This document shows positions 46,277-58,815 of a stretch of 64,000 bases of DNA, piece after piece. The notes beneath the pieces are model-generated. The model saw only the letters and a program-made list of their open reading frames with translations, did no database searches and was not told where the DNA came from. The translations under genes were made by a program, and so were the position numbers. The stretch's first letter is position 1. Each line of letters begins with the position of its first letter. The DNA is from Isoetes taiwanensis. Lineage: Eukaryota > Streptophyta > Lycopodiopsida > Isoetales > Isoetaceae. The stretch lies in NCBI GenBank assembly GCA_021234155.1, contig JAJEKV010000078.1, positions 2,044,001 to 2,108,000 on the forward strand. The letters are read 5' to 3'.

Positions 46277-47331
46277 TTTATGCTCTCACGACACCAAAAT
46301 AAGAGTTCTTTCAAGTCAGATGATTCAAGGCCATCACAGACAATCCTTTCTGTGGCAGCACCTTTTTTTCTGGGTAATTGGGCAATGGCATAGAGTCCTG
46401 GCTTGCCCTACTTCTCAAGGATGGTTGATTGATGGGGCGAGATGAACGTCTTAGATTGCGATCTAGGCCCTATCATCCTATTGGTTTGCCATTACCAGGC
46501 CAGTCTATGTTTTCTTTCCCACCTTGGCTCCTACGCAATGGGCAGATATGGCGATGGCCTCCTATCTTTTCCCTTTGCTCAGCAAATCTGGTAGCGGGCA
46601 GCTATGGCGATGGCAAAATTTGATTATTTACAAAAATAGAGATGAATCAGACACTGCTCTAGATGCCCAAGCGAACATACAGATCCGTCCTCCAGCATGT
46701 TTTCTTGTTCCATCAAGTAAATCCGGCATCCCTTTTTATTCTGTAACCAGTATATCTCCTGTAGATGATATGTCCAGGCCATATTGGCGTAGGCGGGATT
46801 TGAAATAACAACATTTAGGCGCCTCAGGGCAAATTGGCCAATTGTATCCGGCATTCTGTAAATGTGGGGCTATAGACCACAAATTTTTCCTCTATATTGT
46901 AAATTCAATTACAGCACAGACTGCATATAGACTATACATCCGGCCTGTTCATGCCTATCTTTTCCATTTGCTCAGCAAATCCGGCAGCGTTCTTGCAACA
47001 ATTGGGATGCTGATTCAGTTGCTTGTGGGAGCTCTTAGGTTTTTGCAAAACCTAGCTCTAGAAAAAAATGCATGTATCTGGTAAGAAAGGCAAATACCAT
47101 ACTACTGCAATTCACTTCATGAAGTCGCTTGCAACCTAATATGGCTATGACGAGTTGCTTTTTTGATATTTAGATCCAGCCTAAAATGGCTCATGCCGAG
47201 TTTTATTTTGCCGTTTAATCTTCTTTGGATGCGCCTGCAACAGAGGATCCTGTTGCTAAACCAGATCTACGATTGTCAGGAAGTAAAGAAGATTTTTGTA
47301 TGTTTGATTCTATGTTTGTTTACATATGATC
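46277..47331. other. noncoding; includes short repeat TTTGCTCAGCAAATC.GG
   Basis: The motif ATCTTTTCC.TTTGCTCAGCAAATC(T/C)GG occurs near 46,565 and 46,959. This could be the 5' part of the LINE, but there is no recognisable coding sequence. Confidence 0.3.
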
Positions 47332-47506
47332 TGTTAGAAATATGAAAGACACAACAAAGAGGAGCTAAGGAAAGAACCACTTTGCCCACAAAATAAGATG
47401 AAACTTTATTCAATATGAGATCAATATTTATACGCAAGTGTAGTGCCATATTAGGCAAAGGTGAAAATGCAAAGGTGCACGTCTCCTTTTAAGGGAAATC
47501 CGAACA
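47332..47506 (-). repeat. 3' LTR of the copia remnant (175 bp)
   Basis: On the minus strand it runs TGTTCGGATTTCCC to ATTTCTAACA. It is preceded by the polypurine tract GTTGCGAGGGAGGG (47,520-47,507) and contains a TATA-like GCGTATAAATATTG and the polyadenylation signal AATAAA. Only one copy is visible. Confidence 0.65.
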
Positions 47507-49310
47507 CCCTCCCTCGCAACTTTAGCCTTTCAACAAAATATTTGTATCTCATAATTAAAGATGCCTCCAAACATCCCTCCCTGCATCTTTAATCTAGTGC
47601 TTGGATCAAAAAAACCTTTTGTGGGTTAAAAGAAAAACACTCAAGCACTGTCAAAATAAATTCAAGTAACAACAGAAGATTGAACAATCCCAAGAATGGC
47701 TTTGTAAAGCTCTTGTTTCTGAAGTCCTTCAACTAAGTTTAAGGTAACCAATCCATCAACCACTACAATCAAACCAATTCTCTACTTGCAACAAATGCAG
47801 CATACTCTGCCTCGTTAGATCCGTCTCATTGCACATGAATACCTAGGCATGAGTGAATTTCATCCAAGTCTACCATCTGAAAAGCTGCAGACAATAGAAC
47901 TTTCACGTGATGTAAGCATGGTAAATCATTGCAAACAAAAAATGTATCATCGATATATAAGGCAATGAAAACATAATGAGACCCTTCGGAAGTAAATGTT
48001 CAAATCATTCACACTAGAAAGGAATCCAGAGACCAAGTGCTCTTGTCCAAGTGTTCTAATGTTAGAGCATCCTCCACAGAAATTGGATCATCAGTCAGAT
48101 ATTCTAAGATCTATTGTATCGGCTTTCATGCTCGACGTGCAATAACATCCACATGAGCAACCTCATGTGAACAATCTCATTAAGACCAACATGATCTTCC
48201 TCATCAATATTAGCAAAATCATCATTAGCAAAATTATGAACAAAGTCAAGGACATCAAGAGCAAAGGCAGATTCAGTAATAGGAGCAGGGGCAGTGACAA
48301 GAGCATGATTCCATCAATAGAATGAAGCATAAGTAAATGGAAAGCTCATCAAAAGTAGCAATATCCCCAAAGTGATATATTTTGGCATTATAGGCATATC
48401 TAAGGGAAATAAAATAGCTTCCTTACCAAAATCATCATTTTCTTTTTTCCTCTCTTCAATAGGAATATGAACGTAAGCATTTTAGCCAACCAAAATTGTA
48501 CAAATTAGCAACATTGGGTTTAATAGCAGACTAAGCTTCTAATGAAGTTTTGCCTTTCAAAAAATAAGTGAGCAAGCGAATTTGCATGTACACAGCAGTG
48601 GCCAACAACTTTTGCATAGAAGCACATCCAAATTAGTATGAATAAGCATGCAATACACCATATTCATGATGGTGCAATTTTTCCTCTCAGCAATACCATC
48701 CTGTTGAGGAGAATAAGGCGCAATGTATTCAAGAACAATGCTTGAATTTGCACAAACTTTATCAAATGCCAAGGATTTAAACTTGCCACCATTATTAGTT
48801 CGCAGTCTCTGAATCATTGTTCTAGTTTGAACTCCTATCATCTTTTTGGAAGTACAAAAGACTGATAATACTTCAAGTTTTTTAGTAAAGTACATAAATG
48901 TATAGCCAAAGCGAATCACAGAATGAGATTCGCTTTGGCCCATAAAGTGGAGAATGCACCAGTTCTAAGACTCGCATAGCACGATGTCTTTCTCCATAGA
49001 ATGAGTGGCAATGTGGCTTACCAATAGCACATGCCTCACAAGCATTGAATACTCCACAAGGTTATCATAGCTCATGTCCAAAAGAGCTTGAAAGCTAGCA
49101 TGACCAAAACACCGATAACACAAAGTACTATACCATCACCATGAGATATCACAACATTAGGAAACCCATCATTCATCTTGAGTTTATAAAGATGGCCTTT
49201 GATGAAAAGTTGTGGCAAAGACAAAACCATCTTTTGCAAAGCATCAGACACGCCTATCAAATTGAATAAGGAAGCCTCCAATGGGACTTTAAGTAGCATA
49301 ATATTAGGCC
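47332..49310 (-). mobile_element. Ty1/copia retrotransposon remnant
   Basis: On the minus strand, from right to left: GAG-pre-integrase and integrase (49,299-48,557; GHLYKLKMNDGF, FGYTFMYFTKKLEVLSVF, LRTNNGGKFKS, YSPQQDGIAERKN with the catalytic Glu), a trace of RT (LYIDDTFFV near 47,955), RNase H (SNEAEYAAFVASREL near 47,800), then a purine tract and a short 3' LTR. Domain order is that of copia (integrase before RT). Most of RT is lost and stops are frequent. The 5' LTR was not found. Confidence 0.75.
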
Positions 49311-49319
49311 ATTTCTAGT

Positions 49320-49475
49320 AAACAATCTCCGGTGAGATTCTTAAAAAGAGACCATCCATGAGCTTAAGGGTCTTCATATTTAGAGACCATCAAAAGGTCC
49401 CATATTTAGGGACCATCCAAGGGTCTTCATACTTAGAGACCATCCAAAGGTCTTCATATTTAGCGACCATATCTT
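49320..49475. repeat. tandem repeats, about 32-nt unit (GGTCTTCATATTTAGAGACC)
   Basis: About four degenerate copies of GGGTCTTCATATTTAGAGACCATCCAA run from 49,367 to 49,470. Confidence 0.75.
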
Positions 49476-49879
49476 AAAAGAGGTTTCAAGAGCCATAAAG
49501 AACTAGCATCACCACATAGTGTTAGACCAAATTTTGCACGAGGTCATAACAAGGGAAACTTATCTAGATGCCAAACAACAACATGACAAGCTTTGACATA
49601 AAAAGTATATTGGCTTGTTAAATTCAATAAGAAAACCTATAGCATAGAGGCAAGAAATAGAATGGAGCAAGCGCATTGAAATTCAACACTACAACCAATA
49701 TCCAATACGTGCAAAATTTCATGCCTCCTCAACAAATATCCTTAATCAACATTCATGAAAGTGTTAGTTTCAAGCACATTATACATATCTCTTACCAAGT
49801 AGACCTCATTATGAATTCCAAGAAACGTTTTATGCTTTGTAGCAAACTTCTTGTAATAACATTCATCTTCCAAAGTCAA

Positions 49880-50127
49880 TCTTCAAGAAAATTTTCCAAT
49901 TAGAGATATTCAATCACTCAACCTCCAATAAGACTTCCAATTAGAGATATTTAGTAGTCAATCTCCAATGAGACTTTGCAATTTCAGTAAGTCAATCTCC
50001 AATGAGATTTTGCAATTCCGATTAAAGCCAATTTCCAATGAAATTTTCCAATTTCGAATAAGTCAGTCTCCAATGAAATTTTGCAAATTCCAATAAGGCA
50101 ATCTCCAATGAGATTTTCCAATGTAAG
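49880..50127. repeat. tandem repeats, about 38-nt unit (CAATCTCCAATGAGATTTT)
   Basis: Six or more degenerate copies of GTCAATCTCCAATGAGATTTTGCAATT occur. The array is interrupted by the retroposon at 50,138-50,785 and resumes as weaker copies at 50,798-50,960. On the minus strand it is open as a repetitive frame (IGK-HWRLA-like units), but I do not regard that as a gene. Confidence 0.8.
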
Positions 50128-50137
50128 TGATTCCCCC

Positions 50138-50785
50138 TTTTTTTTTTGGAGGAAAAGAATATTTATATTAACCATAACAAATTACATAGAGGACAAAACA
50201 GTTAAAGGTCATCGATCACCGGCTTTTACAAGCAAGAATCTGCATGACAAAAGAAAACCTCTGTTCTATACATGAGGGTACAGGGAGTCCCCCGGGTACA
50301 CTGTATCAAAAATGTGTAGACCCATTCAAAGCTATACACCTGGAAAGAAAAGATCAGGGTCTATTTCAACCTCATCTTCATCTATGATCACCAGATCTGT
50401 AGCCATCAGATCGATTTACCAGCCGATTTCATTCCATTCAGGGGGGAAAGCAAAAAACCAAAGTTGGGTTGTGTTCGAGAAGAGGATAAGGGCCTCACCA
50501 TGAGCATCTTGCAGGGCCTTATGATGATAGAACATATCTCTGAAATGAAGGAATTGGCTTAGTAAGCAATCTATCATAACAAAACAGGAATCTGTCTAAC
50601 ATGTGAGCCTGATAGCTATTGAGCAGAAAAGGCTTAAGTTTTTCCAAATCTTGGTCAATAGTAGGAGAAGGAGGCCCATAACTGCTCGTTGTTGAAAATT
50701 TCTTTAGCAACCGCATAATTTAAGATACCAGAAAAATTAGGCTTACAATTCATCATCGATGTAAGAGCAATCAGCAGTTCTGAAT
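50138..50785 (-). mobile_element. retroposon insertion (poly-A tail on minus strand) inside the tandem array
   Basis: It starts with T10 at 50,138-50,147 and is then foreign to the repeat array. The minus-strand end ATAAATATTCTTTTCCTCC(A)n resembles plant LINE 3' ends. Array sequence flanks it on both sides, with GTAAGT next to each edge as a possible target duplication. A minus-strand ORF at 50,716-50,519 is unrecognised. Confidence 0.5.
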
Positions 50786-51359
50786 ACCACAAAGTAAGTC
50801 AAATCTCTAATGAGATGTTCAATTAGATACTGGCCAATTTTCAGTCAATCTCCAAGGAGATTGTGAAGAACATACTTGCCAAATTTCTAGTTTGCAATTA
50901 TATATTTGTCAATTTTCAATGACATATCTTCTAGTTTGCATCTCCAATGAGATTCTCATTACACGTAGCAAATCGTAAATCCATCTACAATGAGATAGTA
51001 GAAAGTAGAACGACAAGACATATGCCAAAATATGATATTCGTCGTCACCATATGCAGTTAGAGCATGTACAAATACATCATTCAATTTCAGCCCATACGT
51101 ATATATATATTGCAGTGCCCAAAGACACATCCATTGTAAAGAAATCAATCGACACCTCGGATTATCGAATACAAAACCAATAAACATAATATCTGTCGTT
51201 CTTTATCATAACTTGTTCATGCATACAACCAAAAATTAATCCACAATTCAAGAATAATATACACATGCATCATTAAATGCGATTTCAACAGTGTAGCTAG
51301 CAGATAAATCCAACTGCTAAAATTCCTAAGCACATGGTCACTGTAATAATCAAAATTTG

Positions 51360-51992
51360 CACACTTTCATGCTATCATGCTTAACTTTCATACGTAATTT
51401 CCATCATTTAAAACTTTCATGCTTAACTTATAGGATTCAAGACTCCCATGCTTAACTTCATGATTCAAGACTTTCATGATTCAAGACTCCCATGCTTAAC
51501 TTTCATGATTCAAGACTTTCATGCATAACTTAATGGGTATTTAACATCCCTGGGATATGGCTAAAGGCAATGCATATCCAAGTAGTTAAGAGCAAATTCT
51601 TAGGAAAGGATTTTAATGGTAGGCAGGATTTCGATACTATGGGCGGACAAATTTTTAGGCAGGATTCCAATACCCTGAATCCCTCTTCAATGAGCAACAT
51701 ATGACAAATTCTTCAGTTCCAAATCAGAGGTTTTAGACAATTACAGCATGCTACCAATAGCTATTAGGATCCATTAGGCATATATCTTTAGGATCCATAT
51801 CTGAAGTTACAATGATGGTTTAAAAGATTCACATGTGCATTAAAAGGATACAGTTAATCATCAACAAAGAATTAACTATTCAACATGAATACTACTTTTT
51901 ATCTTCAAAAAATAATAAAGAATTGACTACTGAACATGAATACTACTTTTTATCTTCAAAAAATAATTGACTATTCAACATGAATACCACTC
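51360..51992. repeat. two more short tandem arrays
   Basis: At 51,412-51,532, CTTTCATGCTTAACTT/CATGATTCAAGACT units are repeated about four times. At 51,877-51,988, TATTCAACATGAATACTACT plus TTTTATCTTCAAAAAATAAT is present in two full copies and one partial copy. Confidence 0.75.
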
Positions 51993-52215
51993 TCCATCCT
52001 TTCTTTTTCTCCTACAGTCTTAAAACGGGGTTAGTCACTAAAATTTCGATAACTCAAAAACTACTTATCCTTTTTGATGATTTTTGTTCCACTTGTCCCA
52101 GACTTTGAGTTCTTTCCATTAAACTTTAGATCGCATGATTCTGATCTATATTAGAAAAGTTATAGCCTTCCAAAGCAAGGCTATATTTTTACTCTATAGC
52201 TACAACTTTCTAACC

Positions 52216-53790
52216 TTTTTTTTCTTTTTAGAGTAAGAGTTGGTTTTGTCATTAATTATAAAGATTCAAGTACAAAACAAAATCTAAGTTTTTAAATTTA
52301 AAGCATGATGAAAGAGAGAATAATATGTAGTCATTACAAAGCAACATAGGCAGAATAAATCCTATATCCCAGTAATATCCAAAATGAAGTGGAATGATGA
52401 GAAAAATTTGAAGCACCAGAGGTCTTTAACATTCGAAGCAGCATCCCACCAATGTCAGAGTGAAATAATATCTTCACCTTAGATCTCAAATCCTGTTCAC
52501 AGTATAAACCAACCAAATCAGTGAAACAAGATAAAAATTTAGATAAGAGCACACCAATGTAGGTAATCCGGAATAAAAGGAGGAAAGAAAAGTCAGATCA
52601 GCCAAAGAAGGTTCCATGATCAAATCAAAGGACTATGACTCTGCAAAGAAGATAGAATTGAAGTAGGCATTGAAGGGATCAGTTCTTCCAAAGGTATAGG
52701 ACTTCGCCGGCCAACTGTTACTGTAGAATAGATGAAATGTATCAACATCTCCCAAGAGTAAAAGAAGTAATCCATAGACATCTGCAAGTTGCTTGTGGTT
52801 ATAGTACATCGATCTGTATCTTGATAGTTGACTTTCAGTTAGATTGAAATGATCGTTGATCAGAAACGTCCATAAGCAATGGATCTGAACAACCTCTCTG
52901 CAGAAAATGGCAGCCCATAAGTCTTCATTGTCCTTCTGATAATGTGACAAGCCAGCCCTCATCATATATGACTCCATTGATGTAGCCAAATTTTTCTCAA
53001 ACATGCCATCACTTGAGGGTTCAGGAAAAGGAGATTGATTATCAAACTTGCTCTTCCCTGATCCTCGCAGGAACTCAAGATATTCTAGGATCATCAGAAA
53101 AAAAGGATGTTAGAATCTACTACATTCAAATTTGAAGCAAACAATTTAAAACAACCCATGTATTCTCCATATGAGTCCCATTTCCTGTCATAGTTAGGAC
53201 CAAATCTTTTTTTGTGAGCAGTAGCAAGAGTTTCAAAGTCAAATTGAAAATGCAACTTAATCCAGAAAATAGAAAGCTTTTTATTTCCATATAAAACATG
53301 ATTTCTTGATTTCCAGATATTCCAAGGGCAGAATGAACAATAATGTTAATGTAGACAGAAGATCTTGATTATGAGATAGTCCAAACTTAACCAAGAATAG
53401 AACCCGTTTAGCTTATTGCAGAAAAAGATATGACTCCTATTTTCATCATTACCACAGAGCATTGGACAATCTACCAAAATATTAGAATTCCTTCTTGACA
53501 AAGAATAAAGATTATTCAAACTGCCATTAAAATTCAGCCAAATGAAATAAGAAATCTTGGAAGGACAATGAGAGATCCAAACATTGGAAAATAAGGTCTT
53601 AAACTGATCATTATTGATTGGCCACTTTGTCATTGCGTTACAATCTGCATCATTAGCAGAGAGAGCATTATACACAGTCCTCACCTTATATCCCACCTTG
53701 CCATCAATAGCCCAATCTCCATTCCCTAGATTGGTAGAATTCTTGATATGGAAGAAGACTTTTTTATCTGAGGCCTAATGAGCTCTTTTA
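52216..53790 (-). mobile_element. LINE 3' fragment with RT zinc-binding (zf-RVT) region
   Basis: The plus strand opens with a T-rich run (52,216-52,229), the poly-A tail on the minus strand. The minus strand encodes GDWAIDGKVGYKVRTVYNAL, WISHCPSKISYFIWLNFNGS and CPMLCGNDENRSHIFFC (53,750-53,400), the Cys/His pattern of the zinc-binding domain after plant LINE reverse transcriptases. A further ORF follows (53,094-52,633; YRSMYYNHKQLADVYG). The endonuclease and RT are absent, so this is a 5'-truncated copy, the usual outcome of LINE insertion. Confidence 0.7.
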
Positions 53791-53796
53791 GCTTAG

Positions 53797-54351
53797 CATT
53801 AGGGTTTTTTTGAGATTAAAAAAGGGCCTTCAAAACGTCCCAACTAAGCCAAATGAAGATAAATGAACTACCAATCAAAATCGAGGAGTCGACGCGGGTC
53901 CGGTCGGCAAAACCTGATATAACTAATTTCTTTGGATCACATTTTCTAGCATAACTGTTGATAGAAAAGTCCAAATGAGCTCTCGTTTAGTGCAATAGAT
54001 AGATCTCGTTGAGATCTTTCTAATCTTAGGTGCTTTGCACATATTTTAACCACTTATGATTGTCAAAACTCCAAAAAATATGTTTTTTACCATTTTTTAC
54101 TATCCTACAGGGCTAAAACATATGCAAACCACCCAAGGTTTGAAAGATCTCAATGAGCTCTATCTATTGCACCAAACAAAGCTCATTTGACTTTTCTATC
54201 AACACTTATGCTAGAAAATGTGATCCAATGTTGAGTTATTATAACTGCTTTTCTTGGGCTGGATATACCGCCTGTTTTTGATTGGTAGTTCACATAACTT
54301 AGTCGGCCAGTTCTTAGAAAGCCCTTTTATGATCTCAAAAAATCCCTAATG
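53797..54351. mobile_element. 555-bp foldback element with arms of about 215-250 bp
   Basis: The left arm starts CATTAGGGTTTTTTTGAGAT and the reverse complement of the right end starts CATTAGGGATTTTTTGAGAT. Arms stay alignable through GAACTACCAATCAAAA, GGATCACATTTTCTAGCATA and GCAATAGATAGA up to GAGATCTTT. A short unpaired spacer remains at about 54,025-54,140. No protein is encoded. No clear target duplication was found at the flanks. Confidence 0.8.
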
Positions 54352-57300
54352 TCCAAGAGATAAGACTGTCCCTTAAGAAAAGACTTTAATGTAAGTGAAA
54401 CCTGCATCAGACCATTTCTTGCAGATTTTTGGATGTCGAATAGCTAGCATTGAAGAATCATGATCTGCAAGAATTGGATTCTAGAAAATAGGAATTGCAC
54501 ATCAGAGGAGAGATATTGTTGGCATTTGCCTTGTAGTAGGAACATGCACCCGTGGATTTGAAAATAATTCCCCTGGAGATATGTTGTGCTCGAATTCTCC
54601 CAGTACAAATGTGAGAGGTTCAAAGATATGATACTTCTGGGAGGTATGGATAATGCACCCAAACTCAATAATTAATGCAGAACCAATATGCTATGGTTTG
54701 CACCTGCTTAAGACGATATATAGGCATTTCTAGCAGGTTCTGGTCCCATATGGATGCAACTCCCAAGTGTCCCTCTCTTGAACACATGCTGGAAGATTAT
54801 TGGGACTTGATGCCTAAATGTCAGGTGAAGTCTAAGACATTGCATCATGGCACTTATTCAGTGGTTTATATTGAGTTGTTGCTAACAATTGCAGTTCTTT
54901 CCCAGGACATAAAGCTAGAAAATATACAGATTCTTAGGGTAATGTTTGGCATTTTCCCAACATACTAGACAAGGTGAGCGCATTGGACAAACAAGGATGC
55001 AGTCAGATAGAAAGATGCTATGTGATGATGCTGACATCTGAGCTTGTTTTAAGGTACTCTTTAGAAGATGGTTTTTTTATTCATTCTTTTCAGCTGATTA
55101 TCTTTTTGTATTGGATTTGATGATAACAGTGGATTAATATTGTCCAGGAAGCAGTTGTCCTCGAAATAATTGATTAAATCTATGGGCTGTTCACAAGAGA
55201 AGAGGTGCTCTTTCTTTATAGTGCTTTTTTGTAATATTTACTTATTCTATCTCATTCTTATCTGTATTTATTTATGCACTTAACCTTTTAGCAGGTTATG
55301 GTGTTAAAGTAGGCTGATGATGTGGAGATGCATCATCTAAAAGGATATGGTGAGGCTATCAATTATCAGATAGATATAACTCTTCTGAAAGACGTGATCG
55401 AAGCTATGGATTTGGCTTTTGAAGGAAGAAAAGGTGGTTGTCTTTCCATTCTCGTAGTTCAATATTTGTATAAAAGAATCTAAAATACATTTTGCAATAG
55501 ATTATGGCATTTTATATTGAATGCATTTGATATGTAGAGGTTAATTCTAGTAACTTTCTATAGGCAATAACACTGCATGGTTACTGTAATGTAGGGCTCA
55601 AAGATATTCCAGTCATAGCTAATAGCATAGAAATATTCAATGAGTTAATGGAATCCAGTCTTTCGATATTTCTTGCTGGCATTGATCATGTCACTTTCCA
55701 ACCTTTGGTGCATGATGGTAGTAGGTGACAATAAAGATCTGCCTTCTGTTTTGAACTATTTCTATAGCAAGCCACTAGATTGGAAATTTGGTATGCTGTC
55801 TTCAAACATTAATGACAAATTGCTAGTAGACCTTTTGGGTCTATGGATCAACTACCCTGCATCATGATGACTCATCTTTTGGGTCTGTAAATGAAATAAT
55901 CTGCATAGATTTGTCTTTGCATATGCATGCCTTACAATTTCTTTGTTCTTTTTTGCAGCCAACTCTTCAATTGTGCAAGGAATGAAATTAACATTGACCT
56001 GCTTGCAAATGTCTGCTGCAAACGCAGCAAGTCCAACTTAGTTGCTTCAATATTTAGTTGAAACATGCCTGATATAATGGATCTCCTTTTTCATAGCAGA
56101 CATCCAAATATTTGGATGCCTTTTGGATAAATGTAGCAAGAAAACCATGTGCCACTTTATTAAATTGAAGGTTAGTCACCAAACACTCATATCAACGATA
56201 ATAATTGCAAGGGTGGATTTTCATCACTATTAGAAATTCATGTAGACAAATAAGAAATGATGTGGATTTCTTTCTTTTTCTAGTAATGGTTGAGGAGACA
56301 TGTCTCATTTTTGTTTTCCATCTTGGTTAGGTTAGTGTTTAGGATTTAGAGGTTTATGATTTATTATACCACGAATCCTCAAATTGAGAGGATGTAACAG
56401 CAATGAAACATAACAAATATGGTAACACTATGCTAACATACCAAATATGGAGTCACTACTATTCATAAATCTATAGATTTTAAACTTGGAAACAATTCCA
56501 AAGGATTGTGTTGCTGAATTCTACTATATTAGAGTATGGATATACTAAATCAACATAAATTTGAAAATAGACGATTTCCTTTAAACTGAGTGAACTTATA
56601 GAAATAAGTCTAGACATACAATTAAGGTGAGATGGAAGATGATAACGGCCGACTCTAATATAACTCCTCAACTACACATTTCTTCTCTCTCCTCTCTAAA
56701 CACCATTTTTTCTCTAAATAAAGCCAGGTGCACAAACTCAAGTACAAGATCGGGTAGGGGTATGTAAAAACTAAGATAGTCCATAAGTACATCTACGGAA
56801 GGGGGCATGGAATCTGGCTTTCCCTACTTACGTATGTAGGGGTTTTTCACCTCTAAAAAGTCGTATACAGGGGTTTTCTGGTGACCCCTTGCATGCAAAT
56901 GAGGTATCCCCATATGCCTAGGTGAAATCCCTGGGCTCTTAACGGACTCGACAATTGAACGATCCTCAAGCAATTTGTAAAGGCGCCAAATCTTCCCAGC
57001 CTATAACAAAGTTACATGAAAGTTACATGTGGAAATCTAAGTCTTGTTCGCACCCGTCAAATCCCTTTTCCAAACATATCCCCAAATTTTTTCCTAAAAG
57101 TTGGGCTATATAAAATTAGTGGTGATATTCTCATGCTGAATAACTAAAAAAACAAAAATTGACATTATTTTTATTACAATTATGTTTAATCTATTCTATT
57201 CTATTCTATTCTTCAATATAGTGGTGGAACATTGAGTCTATTTTATGAATCCATTGCCAAAATTAAAATTTTTTAATGTTCAAGAGACAACTCTAGTGTT

Positions 57301-57689
57301 AATGTATGGTAATGGGTTCCATGTAACATGGGGTGTGTTACATGACTGACATAGTACAATGCTTGAATACATGCATGATTTCTGAACTGCTCAGAGTTTT
57401 GTCTTTTGGAGATTGTGTCCTTAGTGTTCGTATTCATGTTTTCCTTTGTTTGAACTCCAAAATAGATCAAATTAATGCTCAAACTTATGTTTCGAATTAC
57501 AACCAACAAGTAAGAGCATGGAAGAATTCTAGCATATATAGTATGATACATAAAAGGATAAGAACACATTTTTTGTACAACACCAATCACTAAATGCTTG
57601 CATTTAAGAATCTTGTAGAAGGATTGATTAGGAGACACAACTATGACACTTGGCATTCGACAAAGGTTTGGTTGAAAATCAAGAAGACA
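54352..57689. other. unassigned, a few exon-like segments
   Basis: The segment about 55,311-55,438 is open and reads ADDVEMHHLKGYGEAINYQI and LLKDVIEAMDLAFEGRK before GTGGTT, so it resembles an exon. Segments near 55,595 (DIPVIANSIEIFNELMESSL) and 54,675-54,966 are similar in quality. I do not recognise a family. There may be a decayed plus-strand gene, but exon structure cannot be supported. The rest is AT-rich, with an ATTCT microsatellite at 57,189-57,213. Confidence 0.3.
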
Positions 57690-58815
57690 ACTCTAGTAGA
57701 ATACAAAACATTTGTGTGTTTATTTTTCTTACATTGATATCTTTTATCTTTTACGAAGTAGCTGAAACTATCTATTTATGTGCATTGCACATTTTATATG
57801 TTGAAAAGCAACAAGATAACTCCAAAGATACAAACCGGGCTATCACGGGACGCGTGGCGGGGAGTATTCCGTTACACATACCTATAGTCCCTCGGGATGA
57901 TGTGGTGGTGCGTGGTTTGGAAGGTTCATCCTGGATGTTGTGTCTTCTTGCTTTGTGCGGTCTTCTTCTGCGAAAGGGCTATTCATGACACCTTGCCCCT
58001 TCGAGGCAAGTGATCTCTGCAGCTTAGGGTTCTCGATGGCTTCGGTTTGGGCGTGGACATGGAGCTCACTTCCCCATCGGGATTAGGGTGCTACGTGGCG
58101 GTGGTGCTGCCATTTGTGTCGAGGTGAATGCCCTTGTGAGTCGGTTTAGGCGGTGTGAGCCCTCTCTGCCCTTGTTGTGGCCTTCATCGTGAGACCGTGG
58201 GAGTATTATGCGGTTTTTATACCCTCACTTGCAGTCAGCACAGGATTGGGTTAGGGCTCTGTTTGAGTGAGATTGACTAGCCCCAGATTCTTTTAGCTTC
58301 ATGTGTATCCGGTGCTTGGCAGCTCTTGCGGCGCAAGCTATATCATCTGACGCGGCGCTTGGTTGGTGTGGCTGATTTGGAAGCGTGGCGGCTATGGATC
58401 TTCGGGGGGATTGGCCGACTGCGGCCCTCTCACGGTCCCTCGACTTCGAGGCACAAGCTATTTCAAAGCTTTCCGGTGTTCGGGAGTAGTAGGGCTAGTT
58501 TGCCATTTGGCGGGACTTCTTGGGTGTTGTAGATGGTGATGGTCGGTTTTATGCAATGAAGGAGTTGCGCTTTTTACGTGAGTTTGTTGTGGAGTGTCGA
58601 GGTATCGCCATCTCTTTGGGGGCCGATTCTCCTTCCTCCTCACTTGCTTTGTAACATTACCATTCTTTTAATATATTGATGACCACGTTCTTGAAAAAAA
58701 AAAAAAACTCCAGCATACAATATGTTTTTGTGTTTATTTTCTGTAAGTTTATATCTTTTATCTTTTAGGAAGTAGATAAAAGTATCTATTTATGTCCACT
58801 GCACATTTTATATAT
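57690..58815 (+). mobile_element. GC-richer retroposon with poly-A, flanked by about 115-nt direct repeats
   Basis: The insert 57,838-58,706 is clearly GC-richer than its surroundings and ends in A13 at 58,694-58,706, after GATGACCACGTTCTTG. The flanks at about 57,690-57,805 and 58,708-58,813 are a diverged direct repeat (TGTGTTTATTTT..ATATCTTTTATCTTTTA.GAAGTAG and CTATTTATGT..A.TGCACATTTTATAT). That is too long and too diverged for a normal target duplication. It probably inserted between older tandem copies. The insert's ORFs are unrecognised. Confidence 0.55.

Noticed and set aside
49320-51000. CRISPR-like arrays
   Set aside because: Units are degenerate and directly adjacent without unique spacers, in a plant nuclear context. 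They are ordinary tandem repeats.
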